Assembly (NCBI GenBank): GCA_029265975.1
Contig: JAJUGN010000003.1
Coordinates: 18,738-82,737 of the forward strand
Length of the DNA: 64,000 nucleotides
Source: Clostridiales bacterium
GTDB taxonomy: Bacteria; Bacillota; Clostridia; Oscillospirales; Oscillospiraceae
Direction of reading: 5' to 3'
Program-made: the position numbers and the translations under genes
Shown: in pieces, positions 1 to 9,919 of the stretch
How positions within the stretch are numbered: position 1 is the stretch's first letter
How the letters are laid out: the number at the start of each line of letters is the position of its first letter
The notes under the pieces: model-generated
Seen by the model: only the letters and a program-made list of their open reading frames with translations
The model's database searches: none
What the model was told of the DNA's origin: nothing

Positions 1-99
1 ACCGAACGCATAATGATTAAATGCGTCCGGTTTTCCGTAAGGCTGAAAGCGCCTGGCGCTCCCTGCATAGAATGTCTCGGCTGGTCTAATATGCCTTAC

Positions 100-873
100 T
101 CAGTTCGCGCCTTGCCGGGGAAGCGCGGTCTTCCTGAGATAATATCTTGGCTTTCCCACAGTCTTCCTCTTATACTCGATGGCTTCGGAGGGACAGCCCG
201 AGATGCACGCCATGCAGTGCGTGCAGTTGCCGCCGTAAGACGGCTTGCCGTCCCTCAGCGTTATATTGTTCAGCGGGCAGAGCCTCACGCATTCCCCGCA
301 GCCGGTGCATTTGTCTGTGGCGCGGAACCCTTTGTCCTTCACTCCGAACAGGTAAAACACCGGAGTAATTACCTGTGTCGTAAAAGCCGCCGTCTGCTTT
401 CCTTCCGGCTTCGGAAAGTCCTCCTGCTCCCTTATATACCTTGATATTATCGGTATCTTTCTCTCCGCAGCGGCTATTATCTTCTCCTGTTCCTCCTTGC
501 CCGGAACCTTGAAGCGGGCGACGTAATTTTCCGGCATTCTGACCTCGTATACGCCCATATATGACATGAGCTGCATCTGGCAGAGCTTTTCGAGGAAAAA
601 ACCCGCGCTGCCTATGCTGTCCCCGCAGGTCATGACGAAGTAGGCCTTTGTGTTTCCCGTGAATGCGCCCTGAGTATAAAAATCCTCAAAAACTCTCGGG
701 ACGCGCCAGGCATATGTCGGAAAAACGAAAACATAAGGCTTCTCCGAGCAAAACTCTCCCCTTTTCTGCGCCTTTATATAATCGTTGGCGCAGACAAGCT
801 CGTCTTCAAGGCGCACCGCGAGAAGCTCGGCTATATAGCGGCTGTTTCCCGTGCCCGTATAGTATATGACCAT
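100..873 (-). CDS. EFR1-type ferredoxin: flavodoxin-like domain plus two 4Fe-4S motifs
   Basis: N-terminal YYTGTGNSRYIAE flavodoxin-like FMN loop; CTGCGECVRLCP and CTHCMACISGCP motifs. Confidence 0.85.
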   Translation of the reverse strand: MVIYYTGTGNSRYIAELLAVRLEDELVCANDYIKAQKRGEFCSEKPYVFVFPTYAWRVPRVFEDFYTQGAFTGNTKAYFVMTCGDSIGSAGFFLEKLCQMQLMSYMGVYEVRMPENYVARFKVPGKEEQEKIIAAAERKIPIISRYIREQEDFPKPEGKQTAAFTTQVITPVFYLFGVKDKGFRATDKCTGCGECVRLCPLNNITLRDGKPSYGGNCTHCMACISGCPSEAIEYKRKTVGKPRYYLRKTALPRQGAN

Positions 874-1191
874 GAAAATCCCCCCGTGTATTCCCGCGCG
901 GCGGCGGAAACCTCTGCCTGCCGGCCACGCCCGTTTACCGCCGCACTCCGTGCAGCCGCCTTCTCGTGACGGCCTGCGAGCCTTTGATTACGAGCCGTCG
1001 CCGCAATAATAAACGCAGGCGCGGCCGGAACAAGCTTCGCTTTTAGGGTTATTATATCGGAAAAGCACTTCGCTTACAATACGAATTTTGCGCTAATTTA
1101 ATATTTATGTACAATTTGTAAAATATTAAATACCATTATTGACAGTCATATGAACTTATGATATGGTTAATCACGAATAAAAGGTATTGCG

Positions 1192-1782
1192 GTGGCTCAA
1201 ATGGAAGATAATAAGTTTACTATTCCGGGAACTAATATTAAGATAGGCGGCCTTATCGGCTCTATTTTCACCGGGGTCGGGACCATCCTCTCGCCTTTTC
1301 TGGGCTTCGGCTCCGGTCTGCTGCTTTCGCAGATCACGCACATAGCCGACAACCTGACGAGGGAAACTATACAAAACTGGGTAAAGAGGAACTATGTGGA
1401 CCCGCCGCGCAAGGGCAGGTTCTATGATGAAAACCAGGTGGCAAGGATACTGATTTTCAACTCCCTGCGGAGGGTGCTGGAGCTTGACGACATCAAGCTG
1501 CTTCTAGACTGCGCAAGCTCTTTTTCGAAGGGCTCTCTGACGGAAAAGGAGCTGCTGGTGATCTTTAACGACTCCGTAATCAAGACGAAGGGCGCGAAGC
1601 CGGGCGATCTCGAAGCTTACGAAAGGGCGGCGGGAGAAGAGATAATCAGGAGCCTTGAAAAAAAGGAGGGTGACAAAGCAAAAATCAAGGAAGTCGTATT
1701 CATCATGCTTACCGCTTATCAGAGCTGCATTTTGAAGCAAAAGGCCGACGATATGATTTTCAAGCTTAAAACGGTTTTATGA
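1192..1782 (+). CDS. DUF1836-like protein
   Basis: IQNWVKRNYVDPPRKGRFYDENQVARILIFNSLRRVLELDDIKLLL, MerR-like helix pattern typical of DUF1836; GTG start. Confidence 0.6.
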   Translation: MAQMEDNKFTIPGTNIKIGGLIGSIFTGVGTILSPFLGFGSGLLLSQITHIADNLTRETIQNWVKRNYVDPPRKGRFYDENQVARILIFNSLRRVLELDDIKLLLDCASSFSKGSLTEKELLVIFNDSVIKTKGAKPGDLEAYERAAGEEIIRSLEKKEGDKAKIKEVVFIMLTAYQSCILKQKADDMIFKLKTVL

Positions 1783-1861
1783 TCTATCTTTTTCACAGTT
1801 TTGTTGCTAACAGTGAATTTCCGCATAATAATATTATGAGAATATAAAAGGAGAATTGAAA

Positions 1862-2368
1862 ATGTCTGAGAACAAATTGAACGACGGGCTCAAAAAAGCC
1901 ATTTATACCGGCGTTGGAATAGCCGCCGTAACTGCCGACGCGGTAGGCAAGGCGGCGGAAAAAATCGCGAAAAACAGCGGTCAGTACGTTGAAACGCTTT
2001 CCAAAAAGGGCGAGGAGGCGGTTGAGATCCTTTCAAAGAAGGGCGAAGAGGCCATCGAAAAGGGTAAGGCGCTCAGCGAGGAGCTCAAGCGCAGGAAAGC
2101 GGCCGCGTCCGAAAGCGTGAAGAAGGTTCTCGAATCGCTGGAAAAGCTCACAAAGGAAGAGATAGAGAACCTCAAGGCAAAGCTCGCGGAGCTGGAGGAA
2201 AAGGTTGACGACGCCAAGGTCGAGGTCAGGTCGGAAGCCGAGGAAATCCTCTCCAAAATCGAGAAGCTCAGCAAAGAGGAATTTGAGGTCATAAAGTGCA
2301 GGGTCGAGGAAATCTATGAAAATTGGACGAAAGATGATGACAATGACGACAAGGGAGAGCAGTCCTAA
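1862..2368 (+). CDS. phasin-like coiled-coil protein
   Basis: Lys/Glu/Ala-rich helical protein; ATG at 1862 preceded by AAGGAG; the track start at 1856 is an upstream TTG. Confidence 0.6.
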   Translation: MSENKLNDGLKKAIYTGVGIAAVTADAVGKAAEKIAKNSGQYVETLSKKGEEAVEILSKKGEEAIEKGKALSEELKRRKAAASESVKKVLESLEKLTKEEIENLKAKLAELEEKVDDAKVEVRSEAEEILSKIEKLSKEEFEVIKCRVEEIYENWTKDDDNDDKGEQS

Positions 2369-3941
2369 GGAAGGCTCCTCTGCCGCAAGGCTGAAAGAAA
2401 TAGCTGAAGTTTTCGGGCGTTACAACCTCATTCGCGGTTTAACGCCCGAAAAACTGCGCCATATCCTCGAGGACCTCGGGCCGACCTTTGTAAAGCTGGG
2501 TCAGCTTATGTCATCGCGCCCCGACCTGCTCCCCGACGAATACTGCCGTGAGCTGGCTCTCCTTCGAAGCGCTGTCCGTCCAATGGATTTTGACGAGGTC
2601 AGGCAGGTGCTTGAACGCGAGTACGGAAAAGACTGCACCGAGATATTCAGATTTGTGGACGAAATCCCTCTCGGCTCGGCTTCCATCGCGCAGGTTCACG
2701 CGGCGGTGCTAATGGACGGGCGCAGCGTTGTGCTCAAGGTTCAGCGCCCGGGTATATACGAGCGGATGGACCAGGACATGAAGCTCATGCACAAGGCGGC
2801 GGCGCTGGCAAAAATAGCCGTCAGGAGCGGAGACGTGATAGACTTCGGGGGCGTCCTCAACGAGATGTGGACGGTCGCAAAGCAGGAGATGGACTTTTTG
2901 ACCGAAGCCGGACACATAAAAAGGTTCAGCGAACTTAACAATCTCGATTTTGTGGAGTTCCCTCGGGTCGAATGGGAGCTGACGACCTCAAGGGTACTGT
3001 GCATGGAAAAAATCGACGGCGTCGGGATAGGCGAAAACCAAGCTCTCGCCGAGTCCGGGTTCGACCTCAGAGAGCTTGCGAGAAAGCTTGCCTCATGCTA
3101 TGTGAAGCAGGTGCTGGAAGACGGCTTCTTCCACGCCGACCCCCATCCCGGCAACATAATAGTCAAAAACGGCAAAATCGTCTGGCTCGACCTCGGAATG
3201 ACGGGCACTCTTTCCCCCCGCGACCGTGAGCTTTTCAAAAAAGCCATAATAGCGGTCGCCGCGGGCGACGTCTATTCCCTTAAAACCGCCGTTCTAGGCA
3301 TAAGCAGGCATTCGGGGAAAATAAACCACAGCCGCCTTGCGGACGATCTGGACGGCATGCTCTCAAGATACGGCTCCATGGAGTTGGGGAGCATAAACAT
3401 AAGCGAGGTGATGCGCGATCTCATCGGGATAGCGCGCTCGAACGGTCTTGCCATGCCGCCCGGCATCGCGATGCTGAGCCGCGGCATAATAACGCTGGAG
3501 GGCGTCATAAGCAGGCTCGATCCCGAAACGAATGTCATAAGCATTTTCACCGACGTGACCTCAAAGACGCTCGTTGACGAATTTGACATATTTAAGGAGC
3601 TTGAAAGGGCGAAATCGATGCTCCTCGGCATAGGCGGAAGGACGTCCGAGCTCTCCACAAACCTTTCCGAAACTCTGAGGCTGGCCTCGCGCGGACAGGG
3701 CAAGCTGAACATAGAGCTTATCGGCTCGGAGGAACCTCTTTTCAGGATCAATTCCATGGTCAACAGGCTCATTGTCTGCCTGCTCAACGCCGCTATCCTC
3801 ATTGGCTCCAGCCTCCTGTGCCTAACCGACATGAAACCGAAGCTGCTCGGCATTCCCCTTCTGGGCGTTTTCGGCTACACGGCTTCTCTTATACTGAGCG
3901 CATGGCTCCTTTATACTATAATGTTCAGGAAAAAGCATTGA
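2316..3941 (+). CDS. ABC1/AarF/UbiB-family atypical kinase
   Basis: LGPTFVKLGQLMSSRPDLLP, GSASIAQVHAA, FFHADPHPGNI, two C-terminal TM segments; true start may be at a downstream ATG (2337 or later). Confidence 0.9.
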   Translation: MKIGRKMMTMTTRESSPKEGSSAARLKEIAEVFGRYNLIRGLTPEKLRHILEDLGPTFVKLGQLMSSRPDLLPDEYCRELALLRSAVRPMDFDEVRQVLEREYGKDCTEIFRFVDEIPLGSASIAQVHAAVLMDGRSVVLKVQRPGIYERMDQDMKLMHKAAALAKIAVRSGDVIDFGGVLNEMWTVAKQEMDFLTEAGHIKRFSELNNLDFVEFPRVEWELTTSRVLCMEKIDGVGIGENQALAESGFDLRELARKLASCYVKQVLEDGFFHADPHPGNIIVKNGKIVWLDLGMTGTLSPRDRELFKKAIIAVAAGDVYSLKTAVLGISRHSGKINHSRLADDLDGMLSRYGSMELGSINISEVMRDLIGIARSNGLAMPPGIAMLSRGIITLEGVISRLDPETNVISIFTDVTSKTLVDEFDIFKELERAKSMLLGIGGRTSELSTNLSETLRLASRGQGKLNIELIGSEEPLFRINSMVNRLIVCLLNAAILIGSSLLCLTDMKPKLLGIPLLGVFGYTASLILSAWLLYTIMFRKKH

Positions 3942-4071
3942 CACGGGTTCAAGTCCGGTTCGATGCTTTTTCATATTTCATTATTCTTATTTTACCGGCC
4001 GGGAGAGGCCGTGGTTGACGCGGACGGCGCCCTGGTATAGAATGTAACAAAAATTCATTGTGGAGGACGGC

Positions 4072-4284
4072 ATGGCCAAGTTTGAAAATATGAGCAGGGC
4101 CGAGCTTGAAGCGAAGCTCAGGGAACTCAAGGACCTGTACGAAGAAGTTGAGGAGGAGCGGCTGATCATCCTCGGGCAGCAGAACATTCATCTTTCAAGC
4201 CGCTATGTTACTAAGTACAAAAACGAGCTTGACGGCATAATGGCGGACATAGAGAAGGTTGAAAGCCTGCTTGCAAAAGAATGA
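4072..4284 (+). CDS. small coiled-coil hypothetical protein
   Basis: short ORF with TGGAGG RBS before the ATG and a terminator directly downstream. Confidence 0.6.
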   Translation: MAKFENMSRAELEAKLRELKDLYEEVEEERLIILGQQNIHLSSRYVTKYKNELDGIMADIEKVESLLAKE

Positions 4285-4285
4285 A

Positions 4286-4325
4286 AAGCGGAGCCGTCGG
4301 AATATCCGGCGGCTCTGCCTTTTTG
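4286..4325 (+). terminator. Rho-independent terminator
   Basis: GCGGAGCCGtCGG aatat CCGGCGGCTCTGC followed by CTTTTT. Confidence 0.75.
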
Positions 4326-4466
4326 CGACTATGTAAGAGAGGAATAAGTAGAGAATCTGTCTTATCTGAGGATTTCTAAGCTAATGATAGCACATGCGGT
4401 GCTTTTTATCTTCAAATCGGGGAAAAATCGCTGTAAAATTTGCGCGCCTGGGATTTCCCAAGGCGT

Positions 4467-7190
4467 TCAGGCGCTTTTCATCACCTTAAAGAGCAGCGCG
4501 GATTTTGCGTTGTTCTTTTCGAGCTCCCCGCGGTTTTTGAGCGCCCAGTCCTTCCATCTTTCAAACCATTCCTGTCCCGTCGATGCGGTGCCGAGATCCG
4601 GCGCCTCGCCGCCGAGTATGTCAAGCATCACCGAACGCATGATGTGTCCGTTAAGTCCCGTCTGCCCGCCCTTCAGAAATTCGGAGCATATATAGCGCAG
4701 CGTGGTCTCCCCGCCGCTTACGAGGGCTTCGTAGCTGCTTTTATGCGCTTTTATGTAATCTCCGGGATTTGAGGACGCCGCCGGCGAGGAGCAGATTTCA
4801 TTAAGCAGGCTCCAGACGACAACATCCGCGTCGAGGCCGGAATATTTTTCGGAGACCTTTATGCTGTCAAAAGTGGCATGCTGTCCCATTGTGCCGGTGA
4901 TGTATTCAAGCGCGGCCTGTCTGGGATCCAGAAGCCCCGGTCTGTGCCCGCTGTCGCACTCGGCCTGAAGCTCCAGGTAGTATTTGTAGGCTTCGCCTTT
5001 CAAATCCGGCGTCACGAGATACATATTCCCGTAGGAGTCATACCAGCGCTCCACGCACCATATTCCCCCGGAGCCCTTCCGCACCGGCTGCGAGAGTATG
5101 AGTATCGCTTCTCTGCCGTCCGAGAGCTTGAAGCTTACGTTGTAATGGTCGCCCTGATAGGTTTCGGGCTTTATGAGTTTTCTGTTTTCAAGCCAGAGCC
5201 TCAGACCGTTTTCCATGCCGCCTTCCTCGTTTACGCTGCCCGTCCAGGTGTTGCCGAGATAGGTCGGATTGCCGTTCGGATAAGAAATGATCAGCAGCGG
5301 CTGGCCCATGCTGCCATACTCAGTTATGGCGCCGTTTTCCTGAGTCATGCCCCCGGCAAAAATGACCTTGCTAATGTCCTCGGGCAGCATACGGTACTCC
5401 AGCAGCCAGAGCTCTATCGGGTAAGCCGTCAAATTCTCAAATCGCGCCGCCTTTTTAAGGCTCGTTATTTTGCTGTCCTTTATTATGACGCCGTAGGATT
5501 TGAAGCTTTCGATAACCTTATCCACATATTCCCGAGCAAAGCGCTCCTGTGCGCTGCCGCCTGCGAGCCTTGAATCGGCGTAAGCCTTGAACCTTTCGTA
5601 TAGTTCGTCGTTCAGGCGGCTGCGCTGCCCCCCGACCCCGTGCTGCAGATATGCAAGGCCTTCAAGTTTGTACGCGTAGTAGTCGATGTTTTTCCCGTTT
5701 GAGTACTTTTGCTCAATGAGATAGCATTCGTCGAGCGCATCCACGTCTGCCGCCGGCCATGCCGCCGATTTTACCATAAAGTCCGCAATAATGTCCTCGC
5801 AGAGCTTGGCTCCCTCGGGCGAGGGCAGCAGCACGCTGCCGGCCGCCCCCAGCTTTCTTATGTTGTAGCTTATCGAAGGCAGCAGGCTTGCGCTTTTTTC
5901 GATCGTGCCGCCGCTTTGAGAAGGCAGGGCGGCGCTGATGCTAAGCTCGACATAGTCCTTGCTGAGAGCGACTGCATACGTTTTCCCCCGCTCCCAGGCC
6001 TTCGCGTCGTTTACGTCCTCATAAAAGTGCAGGCTCTGCGAGAATTCTCCGCTTAAAGCCCTTCCGGCGATATGTATATTCCAATCCTTCGGATTTTCAT
6101 AGTCCTCAGGTATGGTGAAGCTCACCTGAGAGTCGGAAAAAGAGATCCCGGATATGAGCTTATCCAGAGCCTCCTCCGGTGAAAGCCTTTTTGATTTTAC
6201 GCCGGCGTCTGTTTTTGCGCTTGTGAAAGTGCAGCCTACGCACAGCGCCGCGGCTATTATTACCGCGACAAGCGCAGGAACAAAAGTTTTAGGTTTTTTT
6301 ATTATCATATCGAGCCTGGACTTTATTCCCCGTTTTCCCGAAACCATCGTTGTGGCGGCGCACATAAGCCCTGACGGCGCTTTCTTCACCGCTATCATAT
6401 CTACAAGAGCGCGGCCGTATTCAAGACGTCCCCCTTCTCCTATTCTCCTGATGACGGCCTCGTCGCAGGCCATCTCGGCGTCGAGCCTCGACAGTATCGC
6501 CGCCGCCCATACGAGCGGGTTCCACCAGTGGGCGGCAAGGCAGAGCCCCCGCATAAGCGACCATAAATGGTCGCCGTGGCGGTAGTGGCAAAGCTCATGC
6601 TCAAGCACCATTCTCATTGTTTCGCCGCTTTGAGCGGCCCTGGGTGTCAGGTAAATCGCCGGACGGGGAAGTCCGAAAAGGCAGGGCGAATCTATCGCCG
6701 GGCTTACATAGACCGGCAGACCGGCTTCCGGCGCCTCATAACCCATTCTTGTTTTGCGCAGCCTCGCGTAGAATCTGAGGTTCGTCGATACTACCCAAAA
6801 AATTCCGGCAGCGGAGCCAGCAAACCAGATTCTTTTCAGATATTCGGCGGCCGAATCGCCGCTGCCGCTTTTGCCGCCCTGCTTTTGGACGCCCCCCGGA
6901 ACGCTTTCGTCCCCCGGAACAATCTGCGTGCTCCCCGCGCCTGACGGCAGCGCCTCCGGGGCGGGAACATTAGGAACGGCCTTTTCTTCCCGCGCCTGAA
7001 GCGGAGCCGTGCGGGCCGCGTTCATAACGCTTAACGGGCTTTTCATCAGCGGAAACGGGAGCAAAAGCCGCAAAAGCGCAAGCCCCCACAGAGCGTATTG
7101 CAGCCTGCGGCTGATTTTGTTTCGAAAGACGGCGCGCAGACAGATGAGCGCCGTAATGAGCACCGAAGAGGTGACAAGGTATTCGATCAC
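4467..7190 (-). CDS. M56-family (BlaR1/MecR1-like) membrane metallopeptidase with long C-terminal extension
   Basis: N-terminal TM segments, LEHELCHYRHGDHLW zinc motif; overlaps an upstream BlaI-type gene. Confidence 0.85.
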   Translation of the reverse strand: MIEYLVTSSVLITALICLRAVFRNKISRRLQYALWGLALLRLLLPFPLMKSPLSVMNAARTAPLQAREEKAVPNVPAPEALPSGAGSTQIVPGDESVPGGVQKQGGKSGSGDSAAEYLKRIWFAGSAAGIFWVVSTNLRFYARLRKTRMGYEAPEAGLPVYVSPAIDSPCLFGLPRPAIYLTPRAAQSGETMRMVLEHELCHYRHGDHLWSLMRGLCLAAHWWNPLVWAAAILSRLDAEMACDEAVIRRIGEGGRLEYGRALVDMIAVKKAPSGLMCAATTMVSGKRGIKSRLDMIIKKPKTFVPALVAVIIAAALCVGCTFTSAKTDAGVKSKRLSPEEALDKLISGISFSDSQVSFTIPEDYENPKDWNIHIAGRALSGEFSQSLHFYEDVNDAKAWERGKTYAVALSKDYVELSISAALPSQSGGTIEKSASLLPSISYNIRKLGAAGSVLLPSPEGAKLCEDIIADFMVKSAAWPAADVDALDECYLIEQKYSNGKNIDYYAYKLEGLAYLQHGVGGQRSRLNDELYERFKAYADSRLAGGSAQERFAREYVDKVIESFKSYGVIIKDSKITSLKKAARFENLTAYPIELWLLEYRMLPEDISKVIFAGGMTQENGAITEYGSMGQPLLIISYPNGNPTYLGNTWTGSVNEEGGMENGLRLWLENRKLIKPETYQGDHYNVSFKLSDGREAILILSQPVRKGSGGIWCVERWYDSYGNMYLVTPDLKGEAYKYYLELQAECDSGHRPGLLDPRQAALEYITGTMGQHATFDSIKVSEKYSGLDADVVVWSLLNEICSSPAASSNPGDYIKAHKSSYEALVSGGETTLRYICSEFLKGGQTGLNGHIMRSVMLDILGGEAPDLGTASTGQEWFERWKDWALKNRGELEKNNAKSALLFKVMKSA

Positions 7191-7588
7191 TGCGACGCCT
7201 CCTCCTCAGCTTTCCGTAGTATTTCATAAAGCTCCTCGATATCCTGCTTTCGCAGGGCCTTCTGACACGCCATGGACGCCACCATCAGCCCCAGGCTGCC
7301 GTTGTAGACCTTTTTCAGGAAGCTCTCGGTTTCCTTTGCCGCCGTTTCGCTTTTCTTTATCGCCGGATAGTACTGACGCGCTCGCGCGCCTTCCTCAAAG
7401 CGTACCGCGCCCTTTTCCTCCATTCGGGTAAGCATGACGAATATCGTGCTCTTGTTCCAGCCCGTGTCGGTCTTCAGCTCCGATACCATCTCCGCTATGG
7501 TTCGCGGAGATTTCTCCCATAAAAGGCTCATCAGCTTCCACTCGCCGTCCGAAAGGCTTATATTTTTGCTCAAGGCTATCTCCTCCAA
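7187..7588 (-). CDS. BlaI/MecI-family transcriptional repressor
   Basis: LSDGEWKLMSLLWEKSPRTIAEMVSEL...WNKSTIFVMLTRMEEKGAV winged helix. Confidence 0.9.
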   Translation of the reverse strand: MEEIALSKNISLSDGEWKLMSLLWEKSPRTIAEMVSELKTDTGWNKSTIFVMLTRMEEKGAVRFEEGARARQYYPAIKKSETAAKETESFLKKVYNGSLGLMVASMACQKALRKQDIEELYEILRKAEEEASQ

Positions 7589-7677
7589 TCAGGATAACAA
7601 TTGTTAACCTCATTGTAGACCGCCAGTAAACATTTGTCAACCAAAATTTGCAGTCTCCGGAAAAAATTTTGAAAAAA

Positions 7678-7705
7678 GCTCCTGCGGCACAGGCGCCGCA
7701 GGAGC
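7678..7705 (-). terminator. Rho-independent terminator
   Basis: GCTCCTGCGGC/GCCGCAGGAGC hairpin with a T tract in the minus direction. Confidence 0.75.
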
Positions 7706-7717
7706 GCGAAGTGATAT

Positions 7718-8428
7718 TCAGAATGGCTTTTTGCCGTCCAGCCAGCCCTGGGCTTTCCAGTGACTTATATCTCTCTCCCCCCAGTCATACTTTTTCATCG
7801 CTCTTATTACCATGCCGAACATAAAGCTTCTGAAGAGCGGGTTCGGAAGCCTGTCAGCGTTTTTGACAGCCTGCGCGATTTTCTTCGCCGTCTTTTCGGC
7901 GTTCTTTTTTATCCTGCTCTTATTTTTCTCCGGCACGCCGCTCCATTTTGCCGCCGCCACAGCGTGCTTTACAGTGAAAACCTTCTTAACTCCCCAGAAC
8001 TTCAGACTGTTGCGCAGGGTTTTCGAGGCGTGACGCAGCCCCGCCCCTGCGGTTGTCGTCACTGTAAGACCGATTTTATTGAACATTTTCGGGTCGGGTC
8101 TGTGGCTCAGCCACATATAGCAGAGATGATCCAGGAGGGCCTTCATCTGACCTGAAACATCAAGCGCATAAACGGGCGACGTGAGTATTATCAGATCGGC
8201 TTCGAGGATCGCGTCCGCGATAGACCTGACAGCTTCCGAATGAGGACACTTATCTTCACCGTTAAAAAAGCAGGAGAAGCATCCTGCGCAGAAATGGGGC
8301 ATGGCATCGGGCAGAAAAAACTCCTTAGACTCGACCTCGGCGTATTTTTTAAGCTCCTGCCTTATAAGGTCCATGCTGTTCCAGGTGCTGCCTCGCCTTG
8401 TGCTGCCGTTTATTACCGCGAGCTTCAT
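7718..8428 (-). CDS. NADPH-dependent FMN reductase / iron-sulfur flavoprotein-like
   Basis: KLAVINGSTRRGSTW N-terminus; CAGCFSCFFNGEDKCPH. Confidence 0.8.
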   Translation of the reverse strand: MKLAVINGSTRRGSTWNSMDLIRQELKKYAEVESKEFFLPDAMPHFCAGCFSCFFNGEDKCPHSEAVRSIADAILEADLIILTSPVYALDVSGQMKALLDHLCYMWLSHRPDPKMFNKIGLTVTTTAGAGLRHASKTLRNSLKFWGVKKVFTVKHAVAAAKWSGVPEKNKSRIKKNAEKTAKKIAQAVKNADRLPNPLFRSFMFGMVIRAMKKYDWGERDISHWKAQGWLDGKKPF

Positions 8429-8517
8429 TTTAACCTCCGCAATTTTTACAGTTTTTTCTTATAATACAGGTTTTCCGCGGAAAATACAAATCCGATTTTT
8501 ATTTTTCTACATAAAGA

Positions 8518-8541
8518 TGCGGGGCGTAAAAGCGCCCCGCA
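8518..8541 (-). terminator. Rho-independent terminator
   Basis: TGCGGGGCG TAAAA GCGCCCCGCA. Confidence 0.6.
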
Positions 8542-8555
8542 AGCTGTGTTCCTCT

Positions 8556-9791
8556 TTAATTTTTGGCTTGTGAAAGCGCGTTCGACACGGCGCTTATTAT
8601 GCCCTTGCTCGTGAATGTCGCGCCGCTCACGGTATCTACCGAAGTGCTCTGCTTTGAGATTATTCCAGATACTATCGTGGAGAAGGCCCTGCTGTAATAC
8701 TGGGGTGTATCCCCGGTCGACACCGTGTCGATAGCGGTTATTTTTCCGTTCGATACGGTGACATTGACTGTCGTCTTCTGGTTTTTATATCCGATACCCG
8801 TACCGCTGTACGTTCCGTCCTTGTAGGCCGACGCGGTTTTAGTGACAGTCTGTGCCGACGCCTTTTCCGAGGGTTGGGGGGAAACCACTGCGCCCGCCGT
8901 ATCCGAAGCCGCGTTTCCCGCAACATAGTATTCGGGTTTGGCGTTCGCTTTGAGCGCATCGATTCCGAAAACTCCGGCGTAATAGAGACCAATCAGGAAA
9001 ACTGCGGCGAATGCTGCGAAAAGCTGCGCCAAGCCTCGCGAAAAAGCGGTGAGTCTCGTATTCCCGCGCGGGCACGGGTCTATGCATTTCATGCAGCCTA
9101 TGCACTCTCCGGAGCTGACGCTGGAGTGCTTGTACATAGGTATCCCCATCGCGCAGCTCGAGGTGCAGGCCTTGCACTTCCCGCATTCCTCGCCCCCTTT
9201 CTTAATTTTGACCGTTTTGAAGAAGGATACCGCGCTGAGCACGGCCCCCATTGGGCAGAGGTAGCGGCAGAAGAATCTTTCCACGAACAGTGAGCCGATC
9301 ATTATGACAATAAGTATAATGACTCCCGGCATGAAAGCGGAAAGAGCGTAGGCGATATCCGGCGGAATGGCTCCCAGGACTCCGAAAGCGTCCCACGGGC
9401 TCCACTCCGAAAAGGCTTCAATTCCGAAAGCGCATGTGAATACCAGAAACGCAAGCAGGACGTATTTCAAATACTTCAAAGCGCCGTCCAGTTTTTCCGG
9501 CATTTTGAATTTAATTCTGAAAAGCTTTTTCCCGATAATGCGCAACATATCTCCGAACGTACCGAAAGCGCAGAGCCAGCCGCAGAAGAACCTTCCCAGC
9601 AGAAGAGCAGCTATAATCAGAAGCAGCGCGGGAAAAACCTGGGACAGCTCAAGTGCCTCGCCTCTGAATAAAGCGAGAAATATGGTCTTGACCCCGGAAA
9701 AAGCTTCGGCGAAGAGTCCCGGAATCAGCAAAAATGCGATTATCTGTATGGCGCGTCTTATTATCTGGACTCTTGAATTTGTTTTTTTCAT
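8556..9791 (-). CDS. membrane 4Fe-4S protein (NapH-like) with C-terminal FMN-binding domain
   Basis: GRFFCGWLCAFGTFGD, CRYLCPMGAVLS, CGKCKACTSSC, CIGCMKCIDPCP; C-terminal SGATFTSKGIISAVSNAL FMN-bind motif. Confidence 0.85.
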   Translation of the reverse strand: MKKTNSRVQIIRRAIQIIAFLLIPGLFAEAFSGVKTIFLALFRGEALELSQVFPALLLIIAALLLGRFFCGWLCAFGTFGDMLRIIGKKLFRIKFKMPEKLDGALKYLKYVLLAFLVFTCAFGIEAFSEWSPWDAFGVLGAIPPDIAYALSAFMPGVIILIVIMIGSLFVERFFCRYLCPMGAVLSAVSFFKTVKIKKGGEECGKCKACTSSCAMGIPMYKHSSVSSGECIGCMKCIDPCPRGNTRLTAFSRGLAQLFAAFAAVFLIGLYYAGVFGIDALKANAKPEYYVAGNAASDTAGAVVSPQPSEKASAQTVTKTASAYKDGTYSGTGIGYKNQKTTVNVTVSNGKITAIDTVSTGDTPQYYSRAFSTIVSGIISKQSTSVDTVSGATFTSKGIISAVSNALSQAKN

Positions 9792-9919
9792 ATTCCAAAC
9801 ACCTCTTTGAAATTGAAATGTGTTTTCAACGACGATTCAGGTTTACAATCACATAATAAAAGGACATCATTGAAAAACTGTTGAAATTATATGGTTTTTT
9901 TATGTCATTTTCAAAGAAA

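Noticed and set aside
2972-3229. Antisense and out-of-frame ORFs overlapping strong genes (many in the track, e.g. 4878-5573, 52818-53654, 62527-63294)
   Set aside because: GC-rich codon bias produces long shadow ORFs; the opposing frames carry clear protein families.
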